A DNA stretch of 64,000 bases from Geminicoccaceae bacterium (GCA_020638495.1 JACKIN010000004.1:239272-303271), one strand, 5' to 3'. Shown: positions 48,823 to 58,254, numbered from the stretch's first letter. Translations and numbers: made by a program. The notes: generated by a model from the letters alone, not told the origin.

Positions 48823-50412
48823 ATGGCCTACGCATCCGCCCATGCCCATGACGACCACACGCCCACCGGATGGCGGCGTTGGCTCTACTCGACCAATCAC
48901 AAGGACATCGGCACCCTCTATCTGACCTTCGCCTTCTGCGCCGGCATCGTCGGCATGCTGATGTCGATGGTCTTCCGCGCCGAGCTGATGGTCCCGGGGG
49001 ATCAGGTGCTGGGCGGCGACCACCAGCTCTTCAACGTCCTGGTGACCGCCCACGGCCTGATCATGATCTTCTTCTTCGTCATGCCGGCGCTGATCGGCGG
49101 CTTCGGCAACTGGATGGTGCCGCTGATGATCGGCGCGCCGGACATGGCCTTCCCCAGGATGAACAACATCAGCTTCTGGCTCCTGGTGCCGGCGTTCATC
49201 CTGCTCTTCTTCTCGACCATGATCGACGGCGGCTTCGGCGGCGGCTGGACGTTGTACCCGCCGCTCTCGTCGATGCTCGGCCATCCGACCGCGGCGGTCG
49301 ACATGGGCATCTTCGCCATCCATCTGGCCGGCGCCAGCTCGCTCCTGGGTGCGATCAACTTCATCACCACGATCTTCAACATGCGCGCGCCCGGCATGAC
49401 CATGCACAAGATGCCGCTCTTCGCCTGGTCCATCCTGGTCACCGCGTTCCTGCTGCTGCTCGCCGTGCCGGTGCTCGCCGGCGCCGTGACCATGCTGCTC
49501 ACCGACCGCAACTTCGGCACCCACTTCTTCAATCCCGCAGGCGGCGGCGACCCGGTGCTGTTCCAGCACCTCTTCTGGTTCTTCGGCCATCCCGAAGTCT
49601 ACATCATGATCCTGCCGGCCTTCGGCATCATCAGCCACGTCGTCTCGACCTTCGCGAAGAAGCCCATCTTCGGCTATCTCGGCATGGCCTATGCCATGGT
49701 CGCGATCGGCGTGGTCGGCTTCATCGTCTGGGCGCACCACATGTTCACCGTGGGCATGGGCGTCGACGCGAAAGCCTACTTCACCGCGGCCACGCTGGTC
49801 ATCGCCGTGCCGACCGGGATCAAGGTCTTCTCCTGGATCGCCACCATGTGGGGCGGCTCGATCCGCCTCGAGACGCCGATGCTGTTCGCCATCGGCTTCA
49901 TCTTCCTCTTCGTCATCGGCGGGGTCACCGGCGTGGTTCTCGCCAATGCCGGCGTGGACGCGGTGCTGCACGACACCTACTACGTCGTCGCCCACTTCCA
50001 CTACGTCCTGAGCCTCGGCGCCGTCTTCGGCATCTTCGCCGGCTTCTACTACTGGATCGGCAAGATGTCCGGCCACCAGTACCCGGAGCACATGGGCAAG
50101 ATCCACTTCTGGCTCACGTTCGTCGGCGTCAACCTCGCCTTCTTCCCGCAGCACTTCCTCGGCCTCGCCGGCATGCCGCGCCGCATTCCGGACTATCCCG
50201 ACGCCTTCTCCGGCTGGAACATGATCAGCTCGATCGGCGCCTTCATCGCCGGCGCCAGCGCCCTCTACTTCATGCTCGTCCTCTACCGGACCTTCACCTC
50301 CAAGGCCGAATGCGCCGACAACCCCTGGGGCGAGGGGGCGACGACGCTGGAGTGGACGGTGAGCTCGCCGCCGCCGTTCCACACCTTCGAAGAGCTGCCG
50401 CAGGTCCGCTGA
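48823..50412 (+). CDS. ctaD: cytochrome c oxidase subunit I
   Basis: The 529-residue catalytic subunit binds heme a and the heme a3-CuB site where oxygen is reduced. The heme a ligand lies in TAHGLIMIFFFVMPALIGG, the CuB ligands and the Tyr-His cross-link in WFFGHPEVYIMILPAFG, and the later pair in WAHHMFTVGM; the heme a3/heme a ligands are in HDTYYVVAHFHYVLS. The Glu in the GHPEVY motif marks an A-type oxidase. The gene follows ctaC by 58 bases. Confidence 0.98.
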   Translation: MAYASAHAHDDHTPTGWRRWLYSTNHKDIGTLYLTFAFCAGIVGMLMSMVFRAELMVPGDQVLGGDHQLFNVLVTAHGLIMIFFFVMPALIGGFGNWMVPLMIGAPDMAFPRMNNISFWLLVPAFILLFFSTMIDGGFGGGWTLYPPLSSMLGHPTAAVDMGIFAIHLAGASSLLGAINFITTIFNMRAPGMTMHKMPLFAWSILVTAFLLLLAVPVLAGAVTMLLTDRNFGTHFFNPAGGGDPVLFQHLFWFFGHPEVYIMILPAFGIISHVVSTFAKKPIFGYLGMAYAMVAIGVVGFIVWAHHMFTVGMGVDAKAYFTAATLVIAVPTGIKVFSWIATMWGGSIRLETPMLFAIGFIFLFVIGGVTGVVLANAGVDAVLHDTYYVVAHFHYVLSLGAVFGIFAGFYYWIGKMSGHQYPEHMGKIHFWLTFVGVNLAFFPQHFLGLAGMPRRIPDYPDAFSGWNMISSIGAFIAGASALYFMLVLYRTFTSKAECADNPWGEGATTLEWTVSSPPPFHTFEELPQVR

Positions 50413-50419
50413 GGCAGAG

Positions 50420-51349
50420 ATGGCGCGGGCTTTCCACCAGACACGGCTCGACACGCTGCCCGGCCACGCGGCCGGGCAGTCCGAGTTCCTCGATTACTGG
50501 CGGCTGCTCAAGCCGAACGTGATGCAGCTCGTCGTCTTCACGGGCGGCGTCGGCCTCTTCATCGCCCCGGGCAGCCTGCATCCGCTGCTCGCCTTCGTGG
50601 CCATCCTCTGCATCGCTGTCGGCGCCGGTGCGTCTGCCGCCATCAACAACGCCTACGACACCGATATCGACCGGGTGATGGTCCGCACCCGGCTCCGGCC
50701 GACCGCCAGCGGCCGGATCGCGCCGGCCGACGCCCTGGCCACCGGCCTGACGCTCGCCATCGGCTCGGTCACGGTGATGGGCCTCGCGCTCAACTGGCTG
50801 GCCGGCGGGCTCCTGGCGCTCACCATCGCCTTCTACGTCGTCGTCTACACGCTCTGGCTGAAGCGCCGCACGCCACAGAACATCGTCATCGGCGGGGCGG
50901 CCGGCGCCTTTCCGCCGATGATCGGCTGGGTCGCGGTCACCGGCCGGATCGAGCTCATGCCGGTCCTCCTCTTCCTGCTCATCTTCTTCTGGACGCCGCC
51001 GCACTTCTGGGCGCTGGCCCTCTACCGGCAGAAGGACTACGCCAATGTCGGCGTGCCGATGCTGCCGGTCGTCGCCGGGGCCGCCACGACCCGCCGGCAC
51101 ATCCTGGGCTACAGCCTCCTGCTCGCCGCCATCAGCCTGCTGCCGAGCCTCCTCGGCACCGCCGGCTGGCTCTACCTCGCCACCGCCGCCCTCCTCTCCG
51201 CCGGGTTCGTGCTCGGCGCCTGGCGGCTCGTGCGGACCGCCAGTGACCGCCAGGCGATGCGCCTCTTCAAGTTCTCGATCGTCTACCTCTTCGGCCTCTT
51301 CCTGGCCCTGGTCCTCGACCACGTGGCCCAGCCCTGGCTGAGCGCATGA
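50420..51349 (+). CDS. ctaB: protoheme IX farnesyltransferase (heme O synthase)
   Basis: The 309-residue membrane enzyme adds the farnesyl tail to heme B; the product is then oxidised to heme A by the COX15 homologue of this cluster. The Asp-rich motif is AAINNAYDTDIDRVMVRTRLR (about 73-93), and a second motif is WTPPHFWALALYRQKDYANVG. About nine helices are predicted. The stop overlaps the start of the small gene that follows (ATGA). Confidence 0.96.
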   Translation: MARAFHQTRLDTLPGHAAGQSEFLDYWRLLKPNVMQLVVFTGGVGLFIAPGSLHPLLAFVAILCIAVGAGASAAINNAYDTDIDRVMVRTRLRPTASGRIAPADALATGLTLAIGSVTVMGLALNWLAGGLLALTIAFYVVVYTLWLKRRTPQNIVIGGAAGAFPPMIGWVAVTGRIELMPVLLFLLIFFWTPPHFWALALYRQKDYANVGVPMLPVVAGAATTRRHILGYSLLLAAISLLPSLLGTAGWLYLATAALLSAGFVLGAWRLVRTASDRQAMRLFKFSIVYLFGLFLALVLDHVAQPWLSA

Positions 51350-51468
51350 CCAAGGGTGACGAGCAGCGCCGCCGCCTGCGCGCCAAGAACCTCGCGGTGG
51401 CCTTCCTCCTCCTGGGGCTGGTCGTGCTCATCTACTGGGTCGCCATGGTGAAGATGGGCGGGGGCTGA
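51346..51468 (+). CDS. CoxF-like 40-residue membrane protein
   Basis: This tiny gene begins with an ATG that overlaps the ctaB stop and ends 3 bases before ctaG. The product has a charged N-terminus (MTKGDEQRRRLRAKN) and a single membrane helix (LAVAFLLLGLVVLIYWVAMV), ending KMGGG. Similar short single-span proteins occur at the same place in alphaproteobacterial cox operons and are annotated CoxF or oxidase assembly protein; the role is not established. Confidence 0.85.
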   Translation: MTKGDEQRRRLRAKNLAVAFLLLGLVVLIYWVAMVKMGGG

Positions 51469-51471
51469 GCG

Positions 51472-52062
51472 ATGGACGCGCGGAAGAACCGCCGCACCGC
51501 ACTCTTCGGCTTCGGCATCATCCTCTGCATGCTGGGGCTGACCGCGGCGTCGGTGCCGCTCTACGACCTCTTCTGCCGGGTCACCGGCTATGGCGGCACC
51601 ACCCAGACCGCCGAGACGCTGCCCGAGATCGTCTCGGGACCGCCCATCGAGGTGAGCTTCAACGCCGATCACGAGCCGGGGCTGCCCTGGTCCTTTCGGC
51701 CGGCCCAGCGCTCGGTCGAGGTGCTGCCCGGCGAGAACCGGCTCGTCTTCTACGAGGCCGCCAACCACGCCGACCGGCCGATCGTCGGCCGCGCCGTCTA
51801 CAATGTGACGCCCTTCAAGGTCGGCGCCTATTTCGCCAAGATCGCCTGCTTCTGCTTCGACGAGCAGACCCTGCAGCCGGGCGAGCGCGTCGACATGCCG
51901 GTCTCGTTCTTCGTCGACCCGGCGATCCTGACGGATCCGGAGACGCGGGACGTGCGCCAGATCACCCTTTCTTATACGTTCTTCATCGACGAAGAGGCGA
52001 CCGAGACGCTCGCGGCCGAGACCGCGGCGCACCTCCATGCGCCGAGCGACGAGCCTAGCTGA
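51472..52062 (+). CDS. ctaG: cytochrome c oxidase assembly protein CtaG (Cox11)
   Basis: The 196-residue protein delivers copper to the CuB site of subunit I. One membrane helix (about 10-32) anchors a periplasmic immunoglobulin-like domain, with the copper-binding IACFCFDEQTL (about 123-133). The conserved VPLYDLFCRVTGYGGT follows the helix. It is 3 bases downstream of the CoxF-like gene, in the usual order CtaB-CoxF-CtaG-CtaE. Confidence 0.96.
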   Translation: MDARKNRRTALFGFGIILCMLGLTAASVPLYDLFCRVTGYGGTTQTAETLPEIVSGPPIEVSFNADHEPGLPWSFRPAQRSVEVLPGENRLVFYEAANHADRPIVGRAVYNVTPFKVGAYFAKIACFCFDEQTLQPGERVDMPVSFFVDPAILTDPETRDVRQITLSYTFFIDEEATETLAAETAAHLHAPSDEPS

Positions 52063-52082
52063 CAACGGGGGACCATCCGACC

Positions 52083-52946
52083 ATGGCCGAAGCCACTCAC
52101 GCCGGTGCCCACGCGGCGCACGCCGGGCCGAAGCACGACTACTACCTCGTCGACCCGAGCCCCTGGCCGCTCGCCGGCAGCGGCGCCGCCCTGGCGCTCA
52201 CCGCCGGCGGCGTGATGTGGATGCACGGCTCGGGCGCCGGCGGCTACCTGGCGCTGCTCGGCTTCGCCGGCGTCCTCGCCACCATGTTCCTCTGGTTCCG
52301 CGACGTGCTGAAGGAGGCCTATGCCGGCGACTACAGCGAGAAGGTCGCCTCGATGCTGCGCATCGGCATGGTGCTCTTCATCGCGTCGGAGGTGCTCTTC
52401 TTCTTCGCCTTCTTCTGGGCCTTCTTCTGGGGGGCGCTGGTCCCGCCGGAGATATTCCCAACGTCCTGGCCACCGGAAGGGATCGAGCCCATCCCGGCCT
52501 TCGAGATCCCCTTCCTCAACACGATGATCCTGCTGCTCTCCGGCTGCACGGTCACCTGGGCGCATCACGGCCTGGTGCACGGCGACAACGAGACGACCAA
52601 GAAGGCGCTGACGCTGACCGTGGCGCTCGGCATCCTCTTCCTCAGCCTGCAGGTCTACGAGTACATCCACCTCGTGCATCTCGGCATGACCATCGACAAG
52701 GGGATCTTCGGCTCGGCCTTCTACATGGCCACCGGCTTCCACGGCTTCCACGTCTTCGTCGGCGCCACCTTCCTGCTCGTCTGCACGGTGCGCGCCTATC
52801 GCGGCCGGCTGAACAAGGACCGGCATGTCGGCTTCGAGGCGGCCGCCTGGTACTGGCATTTCGTCGACGTCGTCTGGCTCTTCCTCTTCGTCTGCGTCTA
52901 CTGGTGGGGCGGCAGCCTGTTCTGGACCTGGCCCGGCATCCAGTGA
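52083..52946 (+). CDS. ctaE: cytochrome c oxidase subunit III
   Basis: Subunit III (287 residues) stabilises the proton-uptake side of the oxidase. It has seven helices. Family segments are YHLVDPSPWPL-like YYLVDPSPWPLAGS, FIASEVLFFFAFFWAFFW and TGFHGFHVFVGATFLLVC, and YWHFVDVVWLFLF near the end. It lies 20 bases after ctaG. Confidence 0.97.
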   Translation: MAEATHAGAHAAHAGPKHDYYLVDPSPWPLAGSGAALALTAGGVMWMHGSGAGGYLALLGFAGVLATMFLWFRDVLKEAYAGDYSEKVASMLRIGMVLFIASEVLFFFAFFWAFFWGALVPPEIFPTSWPPEGIEPIPAFEIPFLNTMILLLSGCTVTWAHHGLVHGDNETTKKALTLTVALGILFLSLQVYEYIHLVHLGMTIDKGIFGSAFYMATGFHGFHVFVGATFLLVCTVRAYRGRLNKDRHVGFEAAAWYWHFVDVVWLFLFVCVYWWGGSLFWTWPGIQ

Positions 52947-52962
52947 GCGTCCCGGTGAACGG

Positions 52963-53325
52963 GTGACGGGCGAGCCGTCGCCGATCACGACCGGTCTCCT
53001 CGGCCGCTGCCCGGCCTGCGGCCGGGGCCGCCTGTTCGCCGGCTTCCTCGAGGTCGTGCCGAGCTGCCGGTGCTGCGGCACGGCGCTCGGCGGCCAGGAC
53101 AGCGGCGACGGCCCGGTCGCCTTCATCATCATGATCGCAGGCGGGCTCGTCGTCGGCGCCGCCCTCGTCGTCGAGGTGAAGCATGCCTGGCCGCTCTGGC
53201 TGCACATGGCGGTCTGGCTGCCGCTCGCCGTCGTCCTCTGCCTCGGCCTGCTGCGACCCCTCAAGGGCCTGCTGATCGCGCTTCAGTACCGGCATCGCCG
53301 GACCGACTTCCACGCCGACGGTTGA
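52963..53325 (+). CDS. DUF983 family protein
   Basis: The 120-residue protein has a zinc-ribbon-like N-terminus (GRCPACGRGRLFAGF and CRCCGTALGG) and two membrane helices (about 55-78 and 83-103). DUF983 genes lie in many alphaproteobacterial cox clusters; a part in oxidase maturation is inferred from this. The start is the GTG at 52963, 16 bases after the ctaE stop; no strong ribosome-binding site is present, and this frame is open upstream within ctaE. Confidence 0.88.
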   Translation: MTGEPSPITTGLLGRCPACGRGRLFAGFLEVVPSCRCCGTALGGQDSGDGPVAFIIMIAGGLVVGAALVVEVKHAWPLWLHMAVWLPLAVVLCLGLLRPLKGLLIALQYRHRRTDFHADG

Positions 53326-53330
53326 GCCGC

Positions 53331-54059
53331 ATGCCGGATATCAGAGGCCGCCGCTTTCGGCCCGGCTGGCCGCTCACGCTGACCACCCTCGCGGCCTTCG
53401 CCGTGCTCATGCTGCTCGGCACCTGGCAGGTCCAGCGCCTCGCCTGGAAGCTCGATCTCATCAGCCGGACCGAGGCGGGCCTCGCCGCCGCGCCCGTGCC
53501 CTTGCCGGCCGACCCCGCCGCCATGCTCGCCCTCGACCTCAGGCCGGTGACCGCCACCGGCACGCTGCTGCACGAGCGCGCCTTCGCCTACGGCACCAGC
53601 CAGCGGGGCGGCCAGCCCGGCGCCCGCCTGATGGTGCCGCTGCAGCGCCGCGAGGGCGCACCGCTCCTCGTCGACATGGGCTGGATTCCCGAGCCCATCG
53701 AGGCGGCGCTGGATGCGCCCGGCCAGCCTGACGAGGTCGAGATCACCGGCATCCTGCGCGCCGACCACCAGGCCGCCAGACCGAATTTCCGACCCGAGAA
53801 CCGCCCGGCCGAGCGGCGCTGGTACTGGCTCGACACGGCAGCGCTCGCGAGCACGCTCGACCTGCCGGAACTGGCGCCGCTGACCCTGGGCCGCAGCCCG
53901 TCCGGCGCCGAGACCACGCCACCCATCGCCGACCGGCCGGTGCTGGGGCTGACCAACAACCACCTGGGCTACGCCATCACCTGGTACGGGCTGGGACTGG
54001 CGCTCGTCGCCGTCTATCTCGCCTTCGGCCTCGCCCGCGGCAAGGAGCACAATTTATGA
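53331..54059 (+). CDS. SURF1 family cytochrome oxidase assembly protein
   Basis: SURF1 proteins bind heme a and help insert it into subunit I. The 242-residue product has two membrane helices, one near the start (PLTLTTLAAFAVLMLLGTWQVQRLAWK) and one near the end (AITWYGLGLALVAVYLAFG), with a periplasmic domain between. The family motif LGTWQVQRLAWK and PVLGLTNNHLGYAITWYGLG are present. Start ATG 53331 follows the DUF983 stop by 5 bases, and its stop overlaps the next start. Confidence 0.94.
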   Translation: MPDIRGRRFRPGWPLTLTTLAAFAVLMLLGTWQVQRLAWKLDLISRTEAGLAAAPVPLPADPAAMLALDLRPVTATGTLLHERAFAYGTSQRGGQPGARLMVPLQRREGAPLLVDMGWIPEPIEAALDAPGQPDEVEITGILRADHQAARPNFRPENRPAERRWYWLDTAALASTLDLPELAPLTLGRSPSGAETTPPIADRPVLGLTNNHLGYAITWYGLGLALVAVYLAFGLARGKEHNL

Positions 54060-55036
54060 GAGCCCTGCGCCCGCTGGCGCTCGTCAGCGTCGTCCTGACC
54101 TACTGCCTGATCATCCTGGGCGGCTGGGTGCGCTCGACCAATTCCGGGCTCTCCTGCCCGGACTGGCCGACCTGCTACGGCGAGTGGGTGCTGACCCCCG
54201 GCGCCTTCGCCGCCCTCGGCGAGGTCGGCTACACCTACGGCCAGGTCATGCTCGAATGGACCCACCGGCTGATCGCCGGCGTCTTCCTCGGGCCGCTGAT
54301 CCTCGTCCTCGCCGTCATCGCGTTCTTCAGGCGTCACGCCGATCGGGCCGGCTGGCGCCTCGCCCTCGGCATCCTGCTCGTCCTCTTGATCCAGGCCAAG
54401 CTCGGCGGCCTCACCGTGCTCGATGCCAACAGCCCCTGGTCCGTGGCGCTGCATCTCGGCAACGCGCTCCTGCTGCTCTCGCTCCTCGTCCTCTTCACGC
54501 TGCGCCTCCTGCCGGCCACGGCCTTCGCCGCCCCCGAGCCGGCCTTCTGGCGGCCGTTCCTCTTCTGCCTCTGGGCCCTCGTGATCGCCACCATGATCAC
54601 CGCCGCCATGACCGCGAAAAGCGGCGCCTCGCTCGCCTGCTACGAGTGGCCGGCCTGCACCGGCGGCTGGCTGCCGGACCTGGGCGATCCCCAGATCCGC
54701 ATCCACTTCCTCCACCGCGTCCTCGCCGCCTCGACCGGGCTCGGCATCCTCGCCTTCCTCGTCCTGGCCTTCAGGGGCGACAACCCGATCCTGCGCGGCC
54801 TCGCCGCCATCGTCACGCTCCTGGTGCTGGCCCAGATCGGCCTCGGTGCGCTGGTCATCGTCCATCTCGTCCCGACCAGCCTCGCCGTGGCGCACCAGGC
54901 CGTGGGCGTGCTCCTCTTCACCGGCATCGCGGCGGCTCTCGCCACCGTCCTGCTCACCCCCACAGACGCGCCAACCAGGGAGCCGCCGCATGTCGGCCTA
55001 CGTGACCCTCGAGCGCCGCTTCAAGCGTCTCGCTGA
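54056..55036 (+). CDS. heme A synthase (COX15/CtaA family)
   Basis: The 326-residue membrane protein oxidises heme O to heme A. The N-terminal part GGWVRSTNSGLSCPDWPTCYGEW is a hallmark, EWTHRLIAG carries the first heme histidine, HLGNALLLLSLLVLFTLR the next, and FLHRVLAASTG and AHQAVGVLLF give the second pair. Eight helices are predicted. The last 47 bases overlap the start of the carboxypeptidase gene in another frame, and the C-terminal 20 residues beyond the last helix are not conserved. Confidence 0.95.
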   Translation: MRALRPLALVSVVLTYCLIILGGWVRSTNSGLSCPDWPTCYGEWVLTPGAFAALGEVGYTYGQVMLEWTHRLIAGVFLGPLILVLAVIAFFRRHADRAGWRLALGILLVLLIQAKLGGLTVLDANSPWSVALHLGNALLLLSLLVLFTLRLLPATAFAAPEPAFWRPFLFCLWALVIATMITAAMTAKSGASLACYEWPACTGGWLPDLGDPQIRIHFLHRVLAASTGLGILAFLVLAFRGDNPILRGLAAIVTLLVLAQIGLGALVIVHLVPTSLAVAHQAVGVLLFTGIAAALATVLLTPTDAPTREPPHVGLRDPRAPLQASR

Positions 55037-56462
55037 CCTCGGCGGGGCCGCCGCGGTTCTCAACTGGGACCAGGCGGTGATGATGCCCAAGGGCGGCAAC
55101 GCCGCGCGCGGCGAGCAGCTCGCGGCGCTGGGCGGCCTCGTCCACGAGATCCTCACGGCACCGCAGACCGGGGACCTGATCGAGGCCGCCGCGGCCGAGC
55201 CGCTCGATGCCTGGCAGGGCGCCAATCTCGCCCTCGTCCGCCGCCGCTTCGACCGCGCCACCGCCCTGCCGCAGGAGCTGGTCGAGGCCACGGCCCGGGC
55301 CACCAATGCCTGCGAGATGACCTGGCGCGAGGCCCGGGCCGCCAGCGACTACGCCGCCCTTCGGCCAAAGCTCGAGGAGGTCCTGCGCCTGACCCGCGAG
55401 GCGGCATCCCTGCAGGGCGCGAAGCTCGGCCTCGAGCCCTATCCCGCCCTCCTCGACGGCTTCCAGCCGGGCCTCGACGAGGCCACCATCGACCGCCTCT
55501 TCGCCCCGCTCCAGGAGCGCCTGCCCGGCCTGATCGACGACGCGCTTGCGCGACAGGGCAGGGCGCTCGAGCCCGAGGGCCCGTTCCCCGTGGCCCTGCA
55601 GAAGCAGCTCGCGAAGGAGCTGATGGCGAGGCTCGGCTTCGACTTCGACCATGGCCGGCTCGACGAGAGCACGCACCCCTTCTGCGGCGGCACCCCCACC
55701 GACATCCGCATCACCACCCGCTACGACGAGGCCGAGATCGTCTCGGCCATCATGGGGGTCATGCACGAGACCGGCCACGCCCTCTACGAGGCCGGCCTGC
55801 CCGAGCCCTGGCGCCACCAGCCGGTCGGCGAGGCGCACGGCATGGCGATCCACGAGAGCCAGTCGCTCCTGATCGAGATGCAGGCCTGCCGCTCGCCCGC
55901 CTTCCTGGGCTTCCTCGCCGCCCGCCTCGCCGAAACCTTCGGCCAGCAGCCGGCCCTGGCGCCCGACAACCTCATCCGCCACTACCGCACGGTCCAGAAA
56001 GGCCTCATCCGCGTCGACGCCGACGAGCTCACCTACCCGCTCCACATCGTGCTCCGCTACCGCCTCGAGAAGGCGCTCGTCACCGGCGACCTCGACCTCC
56101 ACGACCTCCCGGCGGCGTGGAACGACGGCATGCAGGAGCTCCTCGGCATCAGGCCCCCCGACGACCGCCAGGGCTGCCTGCAGGACATCCACTGGCCGGT
56201 CGGCGCCTTCGGCTACTTTCCCAACTACACCCTGGGCGCCCTCCTCGCCGCCCAGCTCTTCCGGGCCGCCGAAGCCGCCATCCCCGACCTCCTGGCCCAC
56301 ATCGCCCGAGGCGACTTCGAGCCCCTCCTCGCCTGGCTGCGCACCCACGTCCACGAGAAAGCCTCGAGCCTGCCGCTGCAGGGGCTGATCCAGGAAGCCA
56401 CCGGCGCCGAGCTCGGCACCGAGGCCTTCCTCGCGCATGTGGGCGAGCGCTACGCGCGCTAG
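54990..56462 (+). CDS. M32 family metallocarboxypeptidase
   Basis: The 490-residue zinc carboxypeptidase (Taq carboxypeptidase family) shows the HEXXH motif in MGVMHETGHALYEAGLP (about 255), and the third ligand region in GMAIHESQSLLIEMQ (about 285). Other family stretches are FCGGTPTDIRITTRYDE and VDADELTYPLHIVLRYRLE. Such enzymes release C-terminal residues with broad specificity in the cytoplasm. AGGGAG lies before ATG 54990. The start inside the COX15 gene suggests co-transcription, but no functional link is apparent. It ends in a CTAG shared with the convergent gene. Confidence 0.95.
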   Translation: MSAYVTLERRFKRLADLGGAAAVLNWDQAVMMPKGGNAARGEQLAALGGLVHEILTAPQTGDLIEAAAAEPLDAWQGANLALVRRRFDRATALPQELVEATARATNACEMTWREARAASDYAALRPKLEEVLRLTREAASLQGAKLGLEPYPALLDGFQPGLDEATIDRLFAPLQERLPGLIDDALARQGRALEPEGPFPVALQKQLAKELMARLGFDFDHGRLDESTHPFCGGTPTDIRITTRYDEAEIVSAIMGVMHETGHALYEAGLPEPWRHQPVGEAHGMAIHESQSLLIEMQACRSPAFLGFLAARLAETFGQQPALAPDNLIRHYRTVQKGLIRVDADELTYPLHIVLRYRLEKALVTGDLDLHDLPAAWNDGMQELLGIRPPDDRQGCLQDIHWPVGAFGYFPNYTLGALLAAQLFRAAEAAIPDLLAHIARGDFEPLLAWLRTHVHEKASSLPLQGLIQEATGAELGTEAFLAHVGERYAR

Positions 56463-57736
56463 CCCATGAAGCCCAGGAGCTTCGGCAGGACGAGCACGGT
56501 CCAGGGCACGAAGGTGATCAGCAGCAGCACGAAAAAGAGCGGCACGAAAAAGGGCAGGAGCGCCCGCACCAGGGCGAAGGGCGAGATGCCGGCGACCTCG
56601 CTCACCGCGAAGAGGCAGAGCCCGATCGGCGGGGTGATCAGCCCGATCATCAGGTTGAGCACCATGACCACGCCCAGATGCACCGGATCGATGCCCATGG
56701 CGACCGCCGAGGGCAGCACGATGGGTGTCAGCATGATGATGATCGGCGCCGACGCCATGAAGCAGCCGAGCACCAAGAGGATGCCGTTGAGCAGCAGGAG
56801 GAAGACGATCGGGTGCGGCGACCAGTCGATGATGGTCGCGGCCAGCCTGAGCGGCACCTGCTCGACCGTCAGGAGCCAGGATATCAGCGCCGAGACGGCG
56901 ATGATGAAGAGGATGTTGGCCGATGACAGGGCACTCTCGTAGAGCACCTGGAAGAGGTCGCCGATGCCGATCGAGCGGTAGACGACGAGGCCCAGCAGCA
57001 GCGCGTAGAGGACGGCGAAGGCACCCGCCTCGGTCGGCGTGAAGACGCCGGTCCAGATGCCGCCGACGATGATCACCGGGGTCATGAGCGGCAGGAAGGC
57101 ATCGGCCGCGGCGCAGAGGGTCTCTCTGGCGCTCGCCGGCTTCTCGGCCCGGTAGCCGCGGCGCCGGGCGAAGATGTAGACGACCACCATCAGCGCCAGG
57201 CCGAGCAGGATGCCGGGGAGGAGGCCGGCGATGAAGAGGGCGCCGATCGAGGCGCCGGCCGTCACACCGTAGATGACCAGCGAGATCGAGGGCGGAATGA
57301 TCGGGGCGATGACCGTCGAGGCTGCGGTGATGGCCGCGGCGAAGGGCCGGTCGTAGCCGGCCTGGGTCATCGCCCGGATCTCGATCCGCCCGAGCCCGGC
57401 GGCGTCGGCCACGGCCGAGCCCGACATGGACGCGAACATCATGCTGGCGAGCACGTTGACATAGCCGAGCCCGCCCGCCACCCGGCCGAGCAGGCAGTTG
57501 GCGAAGTGGAAGATCCGGTCGGTGATGCCGGTCCGGTTCATCAGCTCGGCGGCGAGCAGGAAGAAGGGGATCGCCATCAGCGCGAAGCTGTCGATGCCCG
57601 TGGCCACGCGCTGTGCCGCGATCAGCGCATCGACTCGGCCCGTCACCTGGAGGTAGCCGAGACCCGTGGCGACCAGGGCGAAGCCGATCGGCACCGCGCC
57701 CAGCAGCATCACCATGAGGAAGGCGAACCAGGCCAT
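56459..57736 (-). CDS. dctM: TRAP transporter large permease subunit (DctM)
   Basis: The 425-residue subunit with about 12 helices catalyses solute import driven by a sodium gradient. Family motifs: AIPFFLLAAELMNRTGI, MFASMSGSAVADAAGLG (about 95-110), IAPIIPPSISLVIYGV, and LGCFMASAPIIIMLTPI; the C-terminus has GLITPPIGLCLF. The start ATG 57736 shares a base with the dctQ stop. The symbol follows the family; the substrate is not C4-dicarboxylate with any certainty. Confidence 0.95.
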   Translation of the reverse strand: MAWFAFLMVMLLGAVPIGFALVATGLGYLQVTGRVDALIAAQRVATGIDSFALMAIPFFLLAAELMNRTGITDRIFHFANCLLGRVAGGLGYVNVLASMMFASMSGSAVADAAGLGRIEIRAMTQAGYDRPFAAAITAASTVIAPIIPPSISLVIYGVTAGASIGALFIAGLLPGILLGLALMVVVYIFARRRGYRAEKPASARETLCAAADAFLPLMTPVIIVGGIWTGVFTPTEAGAFAVLYALLLGLVVYRSIGIGDLFQVLYESALSSANILFIIAVSALISWLLTVEQVPLRLAATIIDWSPHPIVFLLLLNGILLVLGCFMASAPIIIMLTPIVLPSAVAMGIDPVHLGVVMVLNLMIGLITPPIGLCLFAVSEVAGISPFALVRALLPFFVPLFFVLLLITFVPWTVLVLPKLLGFMG

Positions 57737-58254
57737 CAGATGTCGGCCCCGATGCCGGGCCGCACCACGGGCGTGTCGCGCCTGAGATGGCCGAGATCGA
57801 CCAGGGCATGGACGACGAAGGCGACGCCGGCGATGCCGAGCCCGACCGGCAGGCTGAGATAGACCCAGCCGTAGGGCAGGTCGAGCGCCGGCGTCACCTG
57901 CCGTCCGGCGAGCAGCACCAGCCTTGCGCCGAGCCAGGTCAGCCAGAGGGCGGCCACCGCCGCCACCAGATGCGCCGCCGCGCGCACGGCATGCACGCCC
58001 CGTCCCGGCAGGACGTAGAGCAGGGCATCCAGGGTCATCAGCTTGCGGGAGCTGGCGAGCAGCCCGACGGCGACGAAGGTCCACCAGAGCATGACCAGCC
58101 GCGCCAGCTCCTCGGTCCAGCCCAGGGGCCGATTGAAGACGTAGCGGGAGATCACCTGGGCAATCGCCGCCGCCACCATGACGGCGAAGGCGAACGCCAC
58201 CAGCCAGCGCAGGAGGGCACCGAGCCGCGCACCGATGGTGATCAGCCGGTCCAT
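57736..58254 (-). CDS. dctQ: TRAP transporter small permease subunit (DctQ)
   Basis: The 172-residue protein has four helices, with the family motif QVISRYVFNRPLGWTEELARLVMLWWTF near residues 33-60. It forms the membrane complex with DctM. The start ATG 58254 (MDRLITIG) is 22 bases after the dctP stop. The frame is open upstream within dctP, which I disregard. Confidence 0.93.
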   Translation of the reverse strand: MDRLITIGARLGALLRWLVAFAFAVMVAAAIAQVISRYVFNRPLGWTEELARLVMLWWTFVAVGLLASSRKLMTLDALLYVLPGRGVHAVRAAAHLVAAVAALWLTWLGARLVLLAGRQVTPALDLPYGWVYLSLPVGLGIAGVAFVVHALVDLGHLRRDTPVVRPGIGADI

